Source: Asparagopsis taxiformis (lineage: Eukaryota > Rhodophyta > Florideophyceae > Bonnemaisoniales > Bonnemaisoniaceae). Taken from it: 64,000 bases of DNA. Below, piece by piece: positions 52,581-62,724 of the stretch (positions within the stretch are counted from its first letter, which is position 1; each line of letters opens with the position of its first letter). The stretch is taken from assembly GCA_030407315.1 (NCBI GenBank), contig JALQPE010001778.1:1-64000 (forward strand), written 5' to 3'. A program made the translations under genes and the position numbers. The notes beneath the pieces were generated by a model. It did not search any database, was not told the origin of the DNA, and was given only the letters and a program-made list of their open reading frames with translations.

Positions 52581-53573
52581 TTACTTTTGTGGGTTGACAG
52601 GGTTCTGATGCAAGCGGGCTTGCCCCGTGGGTCCAGCTTGCTCCTTTGTAACGTACTCTACGGAAGCTCTTGGTGCGAAGAAACCAAGATTACGCAATTC
52701 AGGGAGCTCGTCGTTCTCCATCTGTTGTATGATATACAAAAGGTTTCCTACCACCACGGAAGCATTATTCGGTAATTCCTTGTTGGAATCTCTCAGCTTT
52801 GTCCAGGCGGCATCCAGATCTTCCTTTGTGAGAAACAGGGGCACTACATTCTCCGATCCCTTTCGAAGCGTAAGGCCTTTTGCTACAAACACCGGTACAC
52901 CTTCTACAGACTGACGGATACGCAATTTACGCTGCAATCCTTCGGCAGCCTTGACCTGCTTTGAATCCGGAAAGAAACGGAACACCATAGTAAGCTCCTC
53001 GCCGCTCGAACCGCGAATACCGGACGGTGTTGGCTTGGCCTTCACCATTTCATAAGCCTTATCAAGCCCCATGATATACACACGAGCATCGGAAGCACCG
53101 GGGTTTTTCTGCATGTCCTTCAGCATATTTAATGCGTCCAGATGACTAAAGAAAATGAGACCAATCTGGCTACCGCTTCCATCCATGTTTGCCAGGTAGG
53201 GCTGGCCGCTAGCATTCGTGACCGCGAAAACAGGAACTTGCGAGAGTTTCTCGGATACGGTCTTTTTCGAAAACTTAGCTGCCGCTTCTGCTGCTGGTAG
53301 AACTGTTTTCGGTACGCTTAGATCGCCGTTCAACTCTGATTGTCGCATAAAGCGGCCCGGAACTACAGCTGGAACAGCTATCGCGGCAGTAACGGCAGCG
53401 GCTGTGACACCAGCCATTCTAGCGGCGCGAGACAATCGCGCAGCCCAGCCAGCGGGTTCTCCAGAGGACATTCGCACCGTGTTTTGTCTGTACGAAGGCG
53501 GAGGGCAGACAGGTGCGAGCGATGGATGTGATGGGGCATTGCGAAGAACATTGGGAGCATTTGCAAAGGCCAT
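52581..53573 (-). CDS. TIC22: TIC22 plastid import protein
   Basis: About 330 residues from MAFANAPNVL at 53573 (11 codons upstream are open). A long Ser/Ala/Arg-rich N-terminus with an Ala/Val hydrophobic stretch (MAGVTAAAVTAAIAVPAVVP) fits targeting through plastid membranes. The core has VFAVTNASGQPYLAN and LIFFSHLDALNMLKDMQK, then GVPVFVAKGLTLRKGSENVVPLFL and DLDAAW, the repeated Tic22 domain. Tic22 is an intermembrane-space chaperone that passes preproteins between outer and inner translocons. The C-terminus is a short basic/polar tail. Confidence 0.9.
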   Translation of the reverse strand: MAFANAPNVLRNAPSHPSLAPVCPPPSYRQNTVRMSSGEPAGWAARLSRAARMAGVTAAAVTAAIAVPAVVPGRFMRQSELNGDLSVPKTVLPAAEAAAKFSKKTVSEKLSQVPVFAVTNASGQPYLANMDGSGSQIGLIFFSHLDALNMLKDMQKNPGASDARVYIMGLDKAYEMVKAKPTPSGIRGSSGEELTMVFRFFPDSKQVKAAEGLQRKLRIRQSVEGVPVFVAKGLTLRKGSENVVPLFLTKEDLDAAWTKLRDSNKELPNNASVVVGNLLYIIQQMENDELPELRNLGFFAPRASVEYVTKEQAGPTGQARLHQNPVNPQK

Positions 53574-53954
53574 TTTGGAAGCGCTGTCGGATGGGGATAT
53601 GTTCAATCACACACAGGCTATAACCACGTCGTAACGGCGAAAAATTACGGACGAGAGTTGGGAAGCTTCCGAGCCTGAATTTGCCGCTAGGAGTGACGCG
53701 ATCTACAGAGAAGCGTTGGCGATGAAGCGATGTCTACTGGTAACATAACTATTCGGGAAGGACGGTGTGATGGAGATTAAGAATATTGCGTCAGTATGCA
53801 GATCTCGTGTAGTTTTTTTTCAAAATATTTGAAAAGTTTAGATCGTCTCGGATCAATGAATACTCGACCTTGTATTGAACTTCTTCCCACCAACCCATTC
53901 TTCGATCACATCTGACTGTTTTGTTCCCCAAGTCGTAATTGCCGTTCATTCATC

Positions 53955-54248
53955 ATGGGCAAGGTGGCGATGGATATGGCTCGCCGACGCATGTATGCTG
54001 AAAATGAAATCCCCCGCTTGGTGCTCAAGTCTATAACCATGTCGTCCCGCTTGCCTGCTTCAGTGCGATTAGCTGCGCAGAAGAAACTTGCGGAAATGCC
54101 GTTCAACACCAGCGCTACTCGGATTCGACAGAGATGCGTCCTTACGGGCAGGCCCCGTGCGGTTGATACAGCTACAAAAATGTCCCGAATTATGTTTAGA
54201 CAGCTTGCAAGCGAAGGCAAGCTACCGGGCATTTGGAAAGCATCTTAA
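53955..54248 (+). CDS. rps14: Mitochondrial ribosomal protein uS14m
   Basis: 97 residues with the uS14 signature near the C-terminus: RIRQRCVLTGRPRAV, then SRIMFRQLASEGKLPGIWKAS. The usual final Trp after KAS is missing; the frame stops right after Ser. The family's four-Cys zinc site is absent, as in organellar and many bacterial forms. No long transit peptide; in several lineages uS14m has been moved to the nucleus with a short or internal signal. The protein belongs to the head of the small ribosomal subunit. Mitochondrial rather than plastid is inferred from the wording of the motif. Confidence 0.85.
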   Translation: MGKVAMDMARRRMYAENEIPRLVLKSITMSSRLPASVRLAAQKKLAEMPFNTSATRIRQRCVLTGRPRAVDTATKMSRIMFRQLASEGKLPGIWKAS

Positions 54249-54553
54249 CATGTGTACTGATCTAAAATCTTTCTGAAGCAGAATGTGCCACCAAGCTGGG
54301 TTTTAGTTCTAATGGGCTCATACGAACACAAGTGGATGATTGCTGCATTAGTAAGTTATTAAAAAAGTATCCAGACTGAACCTGGATCACGTTCTGTTCA
54401 CTGCTTGGCAAACGCACTTCCGTCTTTTGCAGACCATTTGCTGGATGCAACCTCAAAATTTAACATGCACAAGCTCAACAGTTATTTGGGATCTGCGTAA
54501 CGCTGTTACAGAGCCAGGAAGAACAGGCTTTCCGAGTTCACCATGACATACCG

Positions 54554-55175
54554 TTATCTCTTCCAACAATTGGCCATCGAGGGCAGATGCTCGTGCGTCT
54601 GCTGGTGGTGACTTGCAATCGTCCTACCCTTCATTCTGTCCTTCCAATTCGAGAAGAGCACTGCAGGAGCCAAGTCACCGTTGATTGCAAGCCACATCTG
54701 TTTTCCTCGAGTCTCGTGCAACACAAGGGCTTTCACATATCGGTGCAGTTTAGTTTTATAATGTTGAAACACTTTCATTACGCGTTCGTACGGTACAGCG
54801 CGTAGCGTCTCAATCTCGATTAAGGAGCGCATCGTTGTAGATTCGTTTTGACTAGAAGATTACGTGCCCCAATTTTTCCGACATACCATACTGCTTGATT
54901 GTGGTTTCTGTCAGTTGCGTTGCCTGTATAAAGTCAGATGGTTCATCCAATGTCACGTACTCTCGCCCAAAATTGAGTTCCTCTGTTGCCTGTCCATCCA
55001 AGAAGAAATCTAACTTGGGAACTATTTGTGCTAGAGACATCGAAGTCGTATACGTCTGCTGTGGTTGCAAACATTCCAATCGCTTGACCTCTTGGCATGG
55101 ATGTCTTTTTACGCATACGTAGAGTATCTTTGGTTTAGAGAAAACAGAACACATCTCCACTTTCAAGATATCCAA
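54554..55175 (-). pseudogene. FtsH/YME1-type metalloprotease fragment
   Basis: Two minus-strand frames together resemble the C-terminal M41 peptidase part of FtsH/YME1. The first (55175-54852) has SMSLAQIVPKLDFFLDGQ, ATEELNFG, a VTLDEPSDFIQAT segment (the Asp corresponds to the third zinc ligand) and TIKQYGMSEKLGHV. The second (54832-54554), in another frame, has IEIETLRAVPYERVM, HRYVKALVLHETRG, matching the helical tail of the family. There is no AAA domain and no HEXXH site nearby, and a stop plus frame change separates the halves, so this is a decayed fragment. An undetected intron could join the two parts, but the missing N-terminal 500 residues would remain missing. Confidence 0.65.
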
Positions 55176-55197
55176 TAGTCCTTGTTTATTCGCTCAC

Positions 55198-55392
55198 TCA
55201 GTTTATTTGCTCTCCCGTTTCCTCAAGGATTTCGTCCTCAGCGTTCGCCAAGTAGGCCATAATGAAAGCAGTAAAACCCTCCATGAATGTGTTCAAACCT
55301 GCCAAGTAGGCAAGATTTGCATATTTCGAGTCTGAAACGCTCGGTGTTCCTCATGTCATATTCTCTAAATCGCTGTCGTGTTTGGGAGTCAT
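55198..55392 (-). pseudogene. Small ORF of unknown function with in-frame TGA
   Basis: A 64-codon frame from the ATG at 55392 with TGA at codon 14 (55351-55353). The part after the stop reads like a real protein end: SDSKYANLAYLAGLNTF, a hydrophobic stretch (FTAFIMAYL) and an acidic tail (EDEILEETGEQ). It could be the last exon of a gene whose upstream exon I cannot find (an acceptor-like TTTCAG lies just before GAC TCG), or a pseudogene. I do not recognise it. Confidence 0.3.
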
Positions 55393-55692
55393 ATTTCTTA
55401 GGAAGAGTGCAAGGTAGTAGGAACGATGGGCGCTTGCCCTAGGTGAACGTATCTACCGGAGTGTTGCCCATTATGTATCAATGCTGTACCCGATGGCGTT
55501 GGTTGCTGATGTTTTTACAGGGCGATGAATTGCTGCCGAGAAGATAGGTTAATAGCTAACATATGATAAAAAGGCCTGATGCTCATACTGGCCAAGTCAT
55601 GATCGTGATGGAATGGAGCGTTATGTCCGTTCTCGATCGAAAGAGAAGCATCAGTTTGAAACGTTATGGACATGGGTGATTTACCAAGAGGA

Positions 55693-56853
55693 CTAGGAGC
55701 CGGTATCCGATCCTGCCAATTCTAATAGTCTAAGTTCATTTGCAACTTGCTCACCTGCCTTGACTTTTGGGTACATCGCAGCACTGCTAGAATTTGCAAA
55801 GTGACCCATGGGCTCAAGAAGAGCGTCTGAACGAACATGGGCAAATAATGTAGAGCTCACACGCCACATCGATCCACCCCTTTCCCGAGCTCTTTTTGCA
55901 GCTTCACTCGTCTCTTGACTAACCACAACTTCATGCATACCTCGCTGGATCCCCCCTGCTGTCAGATGTTCCAATTGAATACCAGACTGGATCAACAGGA
56001 AGCCCTGTGGTACTTCAACTGGCACCCGCATACCATTTCTTGTCCATACATAAAGACCTGGATAGCGAGCACGGCCATGAATCGTCAAAATATTGAGGTC
56101 GTAGTGATATCCTGCGATGGTGGTTCCTACTTTATCTGCGAATAAAGACATGTCCGACCCGGTTGGGGCCAGAAGATGAGGTCCCAATTCAAGCTTTTCA
56201 CGAATGGCACCGCGAGACAACCCAAGGCCAATTGCCAACATTTCTGACACATCTAGAACAGTTTGTATCAGCTTACCTCCCCATGCGTCCATAGTTGGCG
56301 CCCATTCATGTTGAAAGTTGTGGGGGATGACTTGTGGGGCATTAAGTTCAGGGAAATCTGTGGAGGTTGGCCTTTCTCCGCAGCGCCAGAAGAACCGCCA
56401 TTTCGGGTCCTTACCACGTGCAGATGGATTGCTGATTGGTTTATGATTTGGTTCAAGTTCTGCTGCAATTGCACTGTTATCCCTCGGGCGCTCGACCCCG
56501 TCTGGCGTAACTCCAACCTGAATTAAAAGATGCATGGAAAACGTCAATGTCGGTAAGATAATTTGTGGCAACCCAACTACTCACCAATTTAGGATGAAGC
56601 GTACCTGGTAGAAGAGATTTGGTCGAGAGTCCTTCATCTTTTCCTCTCTAGTCTGGGAGAAATATCGCTCCATCATGTTGATGAAAACGACAGAATCTGA
56701 TTCATTAACACGGTTGTCTCTGATGAGAACTGCACCGCACTCTGCCAAGGAGCGTGCGATTGTGCTGCAAGCGTTGACATCTTCGTGAGTAGAAAGATAT
56801 CCGGATATGTCAACAAGCTCTATGACGTTTGATAAACTTGAAGAAGTCATCAT
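55693..56853 (-). CDS. 2-oxoglutarate/Fe(II)-dependent oxygenase, two exons
   Basis: Exons 56853-56605 and 56517-55693, giving 357 residues. The 87-bp intron (56604-56518) begins GTACGC and ends TTCAG. Exon 1 has the N-terminal domain of isopenicillin-N-synthase-like enzymes (IELVDISGYL). Exon 2 has the iron and cosubstrate sites: HYDLNILTIHG (H-x-D), a later His in EHLTAGGIQRGMHEV and an Arg a few residues on. The substrate is unknown; relatives oxidise small molecules or hormones. No targeting peptide. Divergent from PRPF31 across about 370 bp. Similar proteins in algae and fungi are often annotated only as 2OG oxygenases. Confidence 0.88.
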
Positions 56854-57226
56854 AGGAGCAAATTATGGTGAGATTAGAAGCGGCCCGAATCGTCTAAATG
56901 TTCACTGCAGGTCGTTTTAGACTCATCACAGGGTTTGAAACTCGATGTTTTTGTGCTGACGATACAACAGCGGGAGATTGCCAGGGTGCTAAATTCGTAA
57001 CGTCTGTTTCACATACCGCAGTGTGCGGCATAAACCGACTTATAAAAATTGACGACTCTCAAGTCTTCGTGCAAGAAAGGGAGGCAGAAGAGTTTCAATA
57101 TTTTACGGAGATGAAGGACATCTACTCGAGTTTTGAAAATTTTGTGGCTCAGAGTATTATTTTCTACAAGGTTATCAATTTGTTGTATCATCCAACTTTG
57201 ACAACAGCGTTTTGGTGCTGACTCTA
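56854..57226. other. Shared upstream region of oxygenase and PRPF31
   Basis: 373 bp between divergent genes. A plus-strand ORF at 56898-57221 has no recognisable domain and ends in the PRPF31 start region, so it is probably chance. It should hold both promoters. Confidence 0.4.
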
Positions 57227-58744
57227 ATGGCATCCCTGGCAGAACAGTTTTTGGACGACATACATTCTGAAGAAGATGATGGAGTCGGAAATGGTGCAAA
57301 TGAGGAGGATGAAACTCTAAAGCCAGAGGAAGACCAACAGTTCCCAGCGAGCAATCCCAGTCCGCAGTCTGAACCACCAATATTGTCTACGCTAGGAGAT
57401 GTCTTGCAAAGAGTGAAGCAATTCCAGAATCAGCTTCCCACAGAAGAAAACCTGCGGTCAGATAGTGGCACCGAGTCGCGTGAACAATATGATCTTGTTA
57501 TCAACTGTGCCGAGCGGATAGCAGAGATCGACGATCAGATCGCTACATTTCATATTCGTTTGCGCAAAGTATATGCCCCCCGTTTCCCGGAGCTCGAAAC
57601 TCTCATATTCAACCCACTTGATTATGCGCGTGTAGTTCAGCTTACTGCTGACCAGCAGGATCTCACCAAAGTTGACCTACGAAAGATACTTCCGTCTGGT
57701 ACCGTTATTACAGTTCAATTGACTGCAGCTGCTTCAACAGGAAAGGTATTAGAAGATGGTGAGCTACAGAACGTTACGCAGCTCTGTGCTACGCTCATAT
57801 CACTTGATGAGATGAAAACCACTATATTGGACTATGTCGAGAGTCGTGCGGGCTACTTGGCACCTAACCTTGTTGCAATAGTTGGTGGAGAGGTGGCTGC
57901 AAAGCTGATGGGACTAGCAGGTGGTTTGGGTCAACTTGCGCGAATGCCTAGTTGCAATATAAAGGTTTTAGGCAAGGTCATTCGTCCTTTGCAAGGCACT
58001 TCTACAGCAACTACTCGTCTTCATGAAGGAATAATATTTACATGTCCTCTCGTAGCGACATTACCTAAGCAATACCGATCAAAGGCTGGTGAGGTAGTGA
58101 CTGGGAAAGCATCTCTAGCTGCGCGCGTGGACGCATGTCGCGAACAACGCGATGGTGCCATGGGGCAAAAACTACGGAAACAACTCGAGGAAAAGTTTGA
58201 AAAATGGCAAGAACCACCCCCGGCCAAGACAGCAAAGCCTTTGCCGATACCTGGTGGGGAATCGAAACGGAAGCATCGCGGTGGCAAACGCGCAAGGCGC
58301 GAAAAGGAAAGGTTCGGGATGACAGATGTACGCCGACTAGCAAACCGCGTCAAATTTGGTGAACAGGAAGAACTACATGGTAATGACCTTGAAAACGAAG
58401 GGTTTGGAATGGTTGGAGCGGAGGGCTCTCAACGCCTGCGAATCCAATCCAAGAAAACGAGCAACGCATCTAATGCTGCGAAGCGCTTGTTGGCCAAACA
58501 GAAAAGACGTAACAGTACGAATGATGCTGCCGCTCTCGGGCTAAGTACTAGTCTGGCGTTCACTCCAGTTCAAGGTATGGAACTTGGTACAATGACACCG
58601 GCTCCTGGTGGCGTAGGATTAGGTTCAATGGATGCAGCAGATGGTACTCAATCAAATTATTTCTCATCCTCTACTCCGTTCCTTGGTGTCAACAAGGGAA
58701 CACGGCAGATTACGAAACAGAATAAAGGTGGTAGTTCCAAGTAA
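57227..58744 (+). CDS. PRPF31: Pre-mRNA splicing factor PRPF31
   Basis: 505 residues from MASLAEQFLDD (five upstream codons are open). An acidic N-terminus precedes the Nop domain: coiled-coil part (YDLVINCAERIAEIDDQI), then ESRAGYLAPNLVAIVGGEVAAKLMG, the RNP-binding core that recognises the 15.5K-U4 snRNA complex. A basic segment KRKHRGGKRARREKERFG follows, and a C-terminal PRPF31-specific region ends in a low-complexity Gly/Ser/Asn-rich tail. The protein bridges U4/U6 with U5 in the tri-snRNP. The introns found in several neighbours show that a spliceosome is used in this genome. Confidence 0.93.
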   Translation: MASLAEQFLDDIHSEEDDGVGNGANEEDETLKPEEDQQFPASNPSPQSEPPILSTLGDVLQRVKQFQNQLPTEENLRSDSGTESREQYDLVINCAERIAEIDDQIATFHIRLRKVYAPRFPELETLIFNPLDYARVVQLTADQQDLTKVDLRKILPSGTVITVQLTAAASTGKVLEDGELQNVTQLCATLISLDEMKTTILDYVESRAGYLAPNLVAIVGGEVAAKLMGLAGGLGQLARMPSCNIKVLGKVIRPLQGTSTATTRLHEGIIFTCPLVATLPKQYRSKAGEVVTGKASLAARVDACREQRDGAMGQKLRKQLEEKFEKWQEPPPAKTAKPLPIPGGESKRKHRGGKRARREKERFGMTDVRRLANRVKFGEQEELHGNDLENEGFGMVGAEGSQRLRIQSKKTSNASNAAKRLLAKQKRRNSTNDAAALGLSTSLAFTPVQGMELGTMTPAPGGVGLGSMDAADGTQSNYFSSSTPFLGVNKGTRQITKQNKGGSSK

Positions 58745-58803
58745 ACTGCGGTGACTATTGAGTCGAAAAGTGAATTATCCTTGTTCATATTAAAGTCGAG
58801 AAG

Positions 58804-59666
58804 TCAGTTTGTCGAAGGCCTCTCAGTTAGTTCCGCGGCCCTGTTATCGTCTTCTACGGCAAGAGCGGCAAGTTTTCCAGCACGCATCATCTCTTCGGGT
58901 GGAGCTGGTGGGAGGTGATTACCCAGGGGTTGGGATGGATCCCAGCCCGATGGTGCAGATAAAGACGCGCTGATTTTGGAACCATAGCTGATAACCTCGT
59001 CGACTTCCACCGGACGTTTATTCGCCCTCTTCAAAGCAGTCAAGCGCGGACGCGCCTCATCCAAAGCATTTTGTAATACAGATTCTGCAGAGCGAAGGTT
59101 TGCGCCCAGATGCGCAATCTTGGCATCCTCCACAGCATTTGCCTTTCGCAACTCTTCGATTATATTGTTGAGACGTTGATGCTCCAGAACTGTTTATGGT
59201 ACGATATCGCATTTCAGAAGGGTGAGAGTTCGTCAGGATCGTAAAAGTTGTGCACACAGATTTCATCTTTGCTTTCAAATTACAAACCTTCATCGATAAG
59301 CTTGCGAAGAGAATCTTGTTGGCTGATCAGTTTCTCCATGACTTGGACAGGCTCTGAAAGCGGCTCAGAAGTAGTGTTCGCGGCAGTGGAACCGCGCTCT
59401 GCATCATTGGCCTTACTAGAGGTAACTCTATGAAATGTGGGAGGGAATGATGGATTGGGTAACAGAAGATATGGAGTTAGCAAATTGAGAGTGAAGTGAA
59501 CACAAGTATGTGACATAACGTACCTGCCACCAAGCAATTCGCTATGTGCATCAAATAGTGTGCGTATGAGCGTTTGGCATTCTCGCAACTCGTCTCGCGC
59601 TCTCTCTCTAACTGGTCCTTCTTCTACGTCCTTCCCCGTTGTCATCCTAGAGGGGATCAATGCCAT
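58804..59666 (-). CDS. MED4: Mediator subunit 4, three exons
   Basis: Exons 59666-59524, 59427-59288 and 59189-58804, giving 222 residues. Introns of 96 bp (59523-59428; GTACGT...CATAG) and 98 bp (59287-59190; GTTTGT...AACAG). The central part after joining is a long helix (SQQDSLRKLIDEV, LEHQRLNNIIEEL). The family hallmark is in exon 3: VDEVISYGSKISASLSAPSG, then a WDPSQP segment and PPAPPEEMMRAGKLA. MED4 is part of the Mediator middle module that connects regulators to RNA polymerase II. Starts at the first ATG (MALIPSR) or at MTTGKD, seven codons on. It ends only 60 bp from the PRPF31 stop, tail to tail. Confidence 0.88.
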
Positions 59667-59970
59667 GCGTAAGTCGGACTAAAGTGGCTGCATGCAAAGA
59701 GCGGGAGAAGTGTGACGATGCGTTATGGAAATTTAGGTCGAAAAAATCCAAATATGGAAGTTGCAGTGCGCCATTCCCTTTCCCCCGCGCAGTTGAGCTG
59801 TTTGATTCAATCGGTCGAAGGTAAGTGGAACTCGTCTTCTCAGTCACAGTCTTTTGAACGCCAATATTCTGCATATCAGTGTACCGTTTATGGTGTAGTA
59901 TGCGAGAGTGATGCAGACCAACCAAACTGCCGTATGTCAACAATAGCTTTCAACTCATCAGGCGCAGAAC

Positions 59971-60828
59971 ATGGAAACGACCGCTGATCCTATCGGCTCA
60001 CTCGCCTCCTCGTTTGGCAAAGTTTCGCTGCGTGATGTATCTCCTAAGCATGGATTTCGTGTACCAGAACTGGATAGCGCGGATGTGGTGGAACGTCTTT
60101 CTGAATGTGTCAATGATACCTGTATGGATGATATTCCAACAACAGCCAAAGCTGGTATCTGCGAAAACTTAGCTGCGCCAACGACATCTACCATTTCTCA
60201 GGATACGGACCAAATCGTGGATAACCATGCGGTAGACAGCGAATTATCTCATCCGCACATTGTTTCCATTCGTCATGATGGACAGCGAGAATCTGCATCA
60301 TCAATAGCTATTGAGCTAAGTGTAACTTTATTTTATGCTGGTATCTTGTGCGTCATGCTCTATCTTCCCGACAGCATCATTGTGAATATGCAACCGTCAT
60401 GGTTTGCAATTGAGCTGTCGGTCGTTTGTGTAGCATTTGTTACCGTTAGACAGGTTTGGTCTCTATACGTGATGTTCGTCTTTATTACGCGACGGAAAGG
60501 CTATTTCTCTCCGCCTTTGACACACATCAACTCCTTGCAGCAAATGAAACGTTTACGAACTGGAAAGGGTACATCAAGGATTGAACAGCGCTACCTTACC
60601 ATTTCTGGTATTGCCACTCGCTGGAAACGCTTCCTTGTTTGGATGTTGATCATTTCAGCGAATTTCGTGTTGTTGATCTTGTGCTGCTCTTCACTTTTGG
60701 CTGCATCTGACAAGACATGGAGACAAGTTAGTGCATCACCGTGGTCATCTGTTGAACCGGAGGTATCATCACTCTTTCGTACTACTTGTTCAGCGAAATA
60801 TAGTGGAGGCGATATCAAAACGAAATAA
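59971..60828 (+). CDS. Three-helix membrane protein of unknown function
   Basis: 285 residues. A 105-residue polar, acidic N-terminus is followed by hydrophobic segments at about 113-132 (VTLFYAGILCVMLYLPDSII), about 143-170 (FAIELSVVCVAFVTVRQVW) and about 225-245 (FLVWMLIISANFVLLILCC), with a basic loop (QQMKRLRTGKGTSRIEQR) between the second and third. I do not recognise the family. Short upstream frames (59712-59987) contain a GTAAGT donor-like site at 59821, but no join restores one reading frame, so I keep the ATG at 59971. Divergent from MED4. Confidence 0.6.
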   Translation: METTADPIGSLASSFGKVSLRDVSPKHGFRVPELDSADVVERLSECVNDTCMDDIPTTAKAGICENLAAPTTSTISQDTDQIVDNHAVDSELSHPHIVSIRHDGQRESASSIAIELSVTLFYAGILCVMLYLPDSIIVNMQPSWFAIELSVVCVAFVTVRQVWSLYVMFVFITRRKGYFSPPLTHINSLQQMKRLRTGKGTSRIEQRYLTISGIATRWKRFLVWMLIISANFVLLILCCSSLLAASDKTWRQVSASPWSSVEPEVSSLFRTTCSAKYSGGDIKTK

Positions 60829-60892
60829 ATCCCAGTTTATAGTTTTTCAACGAGCAGCTTGGTAAAACTCTAGTATCTATACAACACAGCAC

Positions 60893-62473
60893 CTAGGTCT
60901 TTACCATAGGAGCAGGTGCATACTCTTCATCAGAGGTTGCCAGCGAAACTGGCGAGTTGCTTCGACATTCCATTCTTGAATGATGATGTCGGCTACCGCG
61001 CCCTTCACTGAATATCATTCTTTTAATGTGCGGATGTCGACGACGCAGCGGTGATACTCTCTTCTTCTCAATGAACTTTGTATAATCATCTTCATAATAT
61101 TCCGTGGAAGTCGTCGTTGCACTCTCATCCGACTCACGTTTCGCACTCGTTCTTCGAAAGATTCCCACCGCAGCTGCAACTGCCAATGACGGTGTACCGG
61201 CCATACTCAGCACATGTCGCGGATCGATACTTTCCACTACGCTCTTCACGCTTCTCAATGTCGGGTGTGACGTAGACTGGCTTGCCGAAATATTTGACAT
61301 CACAGATTCATTTCTGTCAAACGAAGTGGGCTTGATCGAAGCAGGTGACACCGTTGGGGTCTCTGGCTTCATACACACTGCTTCATCTATTTCTTCTGCA
61401 CTTAGTATTGGCTTGAAAGTGTACTTCACAGGCGTTGGTGCATGCTTCTGCAGCAAATCTGGCGCATATCGCCGTTGTGTAATGGCAACATGCGTACCAG
61501 TTGGACCATTGGTGGCGTTGGCGACCACGAGACGGGATTGGGGAGAATGACTATTGTCCATCGATGATAAACTGGATGGTATGCCTGCACTTGCAATTGA
61601 AGTTATCGAGCGACAAGCTCGATCAGTTGGGGTGAAAGTACGTGTCATTATATCAACAGAATCAACGATGGAAACAGTTTCAATCAGGGAGGACACGACA
61701 CTTTCATTTTCATCAACGTCAACACGGGTGTGCTCACTCGAGGGATCGTTGCGATCAGGTTTTGGTGGACAGCATGGCTGGACATTGGTAACCCGTCCCA
61801 ATATCGTGGAGGGTGGTTTTCGTGCATCAGCGGGATTGTAGTCAAAGTCGGGATCGACAGAGTCGTCATCTGAGAATTGGTGGGCAACATCATCTTGGAC
61901 ACGTTGGGCACCAAAGTTCTGAACGCCATCCTCTCCACTATTTCTATTGACATTGCTGACGATGCGGAAAATTCGGTCAGAATGACCGTTATCTTCGAGC
62001 ATGAAGAACTTGCTATCAGGGTGAGTGTCTTTGCTACTGTCGTGCAAAGTTGTTCGGCCAAGTGCGTTCTCAAGGGCGTCGACGTCAAAAATATGTTCGT
62101 TTTCGAGAACGCGTCTTGGACTTGCAAGATCGTATGCTGGTGGACGCGGGATGTCATCTACGGGAGAGAGAGCTTCTTTGGGCTGACCGAGACGGTTTGG
62201 CACTTTGATGAAATCAACGACGCGCACGTCGACGTAGGGTAGAGGCTTGACGCGTCTGGAAAAGCGCTGGGCGCGACGACGACGACGGGAGAAATGGGAG
62301 TAGGGCTCTGGGGACTGCGGCTGGGATTGGTTTCTGCGATGTAGGTGCGGGGCCGATTTGGATCGAGTGCGGAGACCAGGGGCGGGCGCTTGGTCTTGCG
62401 GTGCAACGGGCGGATCATAGTGCTGGAAGAGATTTGAAGAATTGGAGGGGCGCTTCGGGGTGCGATAGGGCAT
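60893..62473 (-). CDS. Disordered protein of unknown function
   Basis: 526 residues, rich in Ser, Pro, Arg and Asp, with an Arg-rich patch (FSRRRRRAQRFSRRVKP) near residue 70 and a possible structured stretch YVDVRVVDFIKVPNRLG. Many SP/TP and RSKS sites suggest phosphorylation; the basic patch could be a nuclear localisation signal. No domain is recognised. It ends 65 bp from the stop of the convergent membrane-protein gene, and the frame is long and clean, so it is probably a real gene. Confidence 0.6.
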   Translation of the reverse strand: MPYRTPKRPSNSSNLFQHYDPPVAPQDQAPAPGLRTRSKSAPHLHRRNQSQPQSPEPYSHFSRRRRRAQRFSRRVKPLPYVDVRVVDFIKVPNRLGQPKEALSPVDDIPRPPAYDLASPRRVLENEHIFDVDALENALGRTTLHDSSKDTHPDSKFFMLEDNGHSDRIFRIVSNVNRNSGEDGVQNFGAQRVQDDVAHQFSDDDSVDPDFDYNPADARKPPSTILGRVTNVQPCCPPKPDRNDPSSEHTRVDVDENESVVSSLIETVSIVDSVDIMTRTFTPTDRACRSITSIASAGIPSSLSSMDNSHSPQSRLVVANATNGPTGTHVAITQRRYAPDLLQKHAPTPVKYTFKPILSAEEIDEAVCMKPETPTVSPASIKPTSFDRNESVMSNISASQSTSHPTLRSVKSVVESIDPRHVLSMAGTPSLAVAAAVGIFRRTSAKRESDESATTTSTEYYEDDYTKFIEKKRVSPLRRRHPHIKRMIFSEGRGSRHHHSRMECRSNSPVSLATSDEEYAPAPMVKT

Positions 62474-62724
62474 AGTAGGGGATGTGCGTGAGGGAATGTT
62501 TTCCTCTCAGACTCGGAAGCTGGGGAGAGTGGGAAAGAGCAGCGGCAGGGGCGTAGGTCTGGACATCAGCACAGATATATACATAGGTCGGGACTGAGAG
62601 AAGGAATCATTATATCTCCCTTGTAAAATGACTTGTCGATAACGGTCCGTTGCACATTTAGTTGTTACAAAAAAAGGAGCCGTTCAATGGACAATTGTAT
62701 CTTTTTAATTGGCTGGTTCATATA

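Noticed and set aside
55351..55353. TGA as a selenocysteine codon (also at 21140 and 16582)
   Set aside because: None of the three contexts resembles a known selenoprotein, and no nearby redox-type Cys or selenocysteine insertion element is evident. Ordinary nonsense mutations or missed splicing are simpler.
59712..59987. Upstream exon for the membrane protein at 59971
   Set aside because: A GTAAGT donor-like site exists at 59821, but no acceptor I tried joins it to the downstream frame without a stop.
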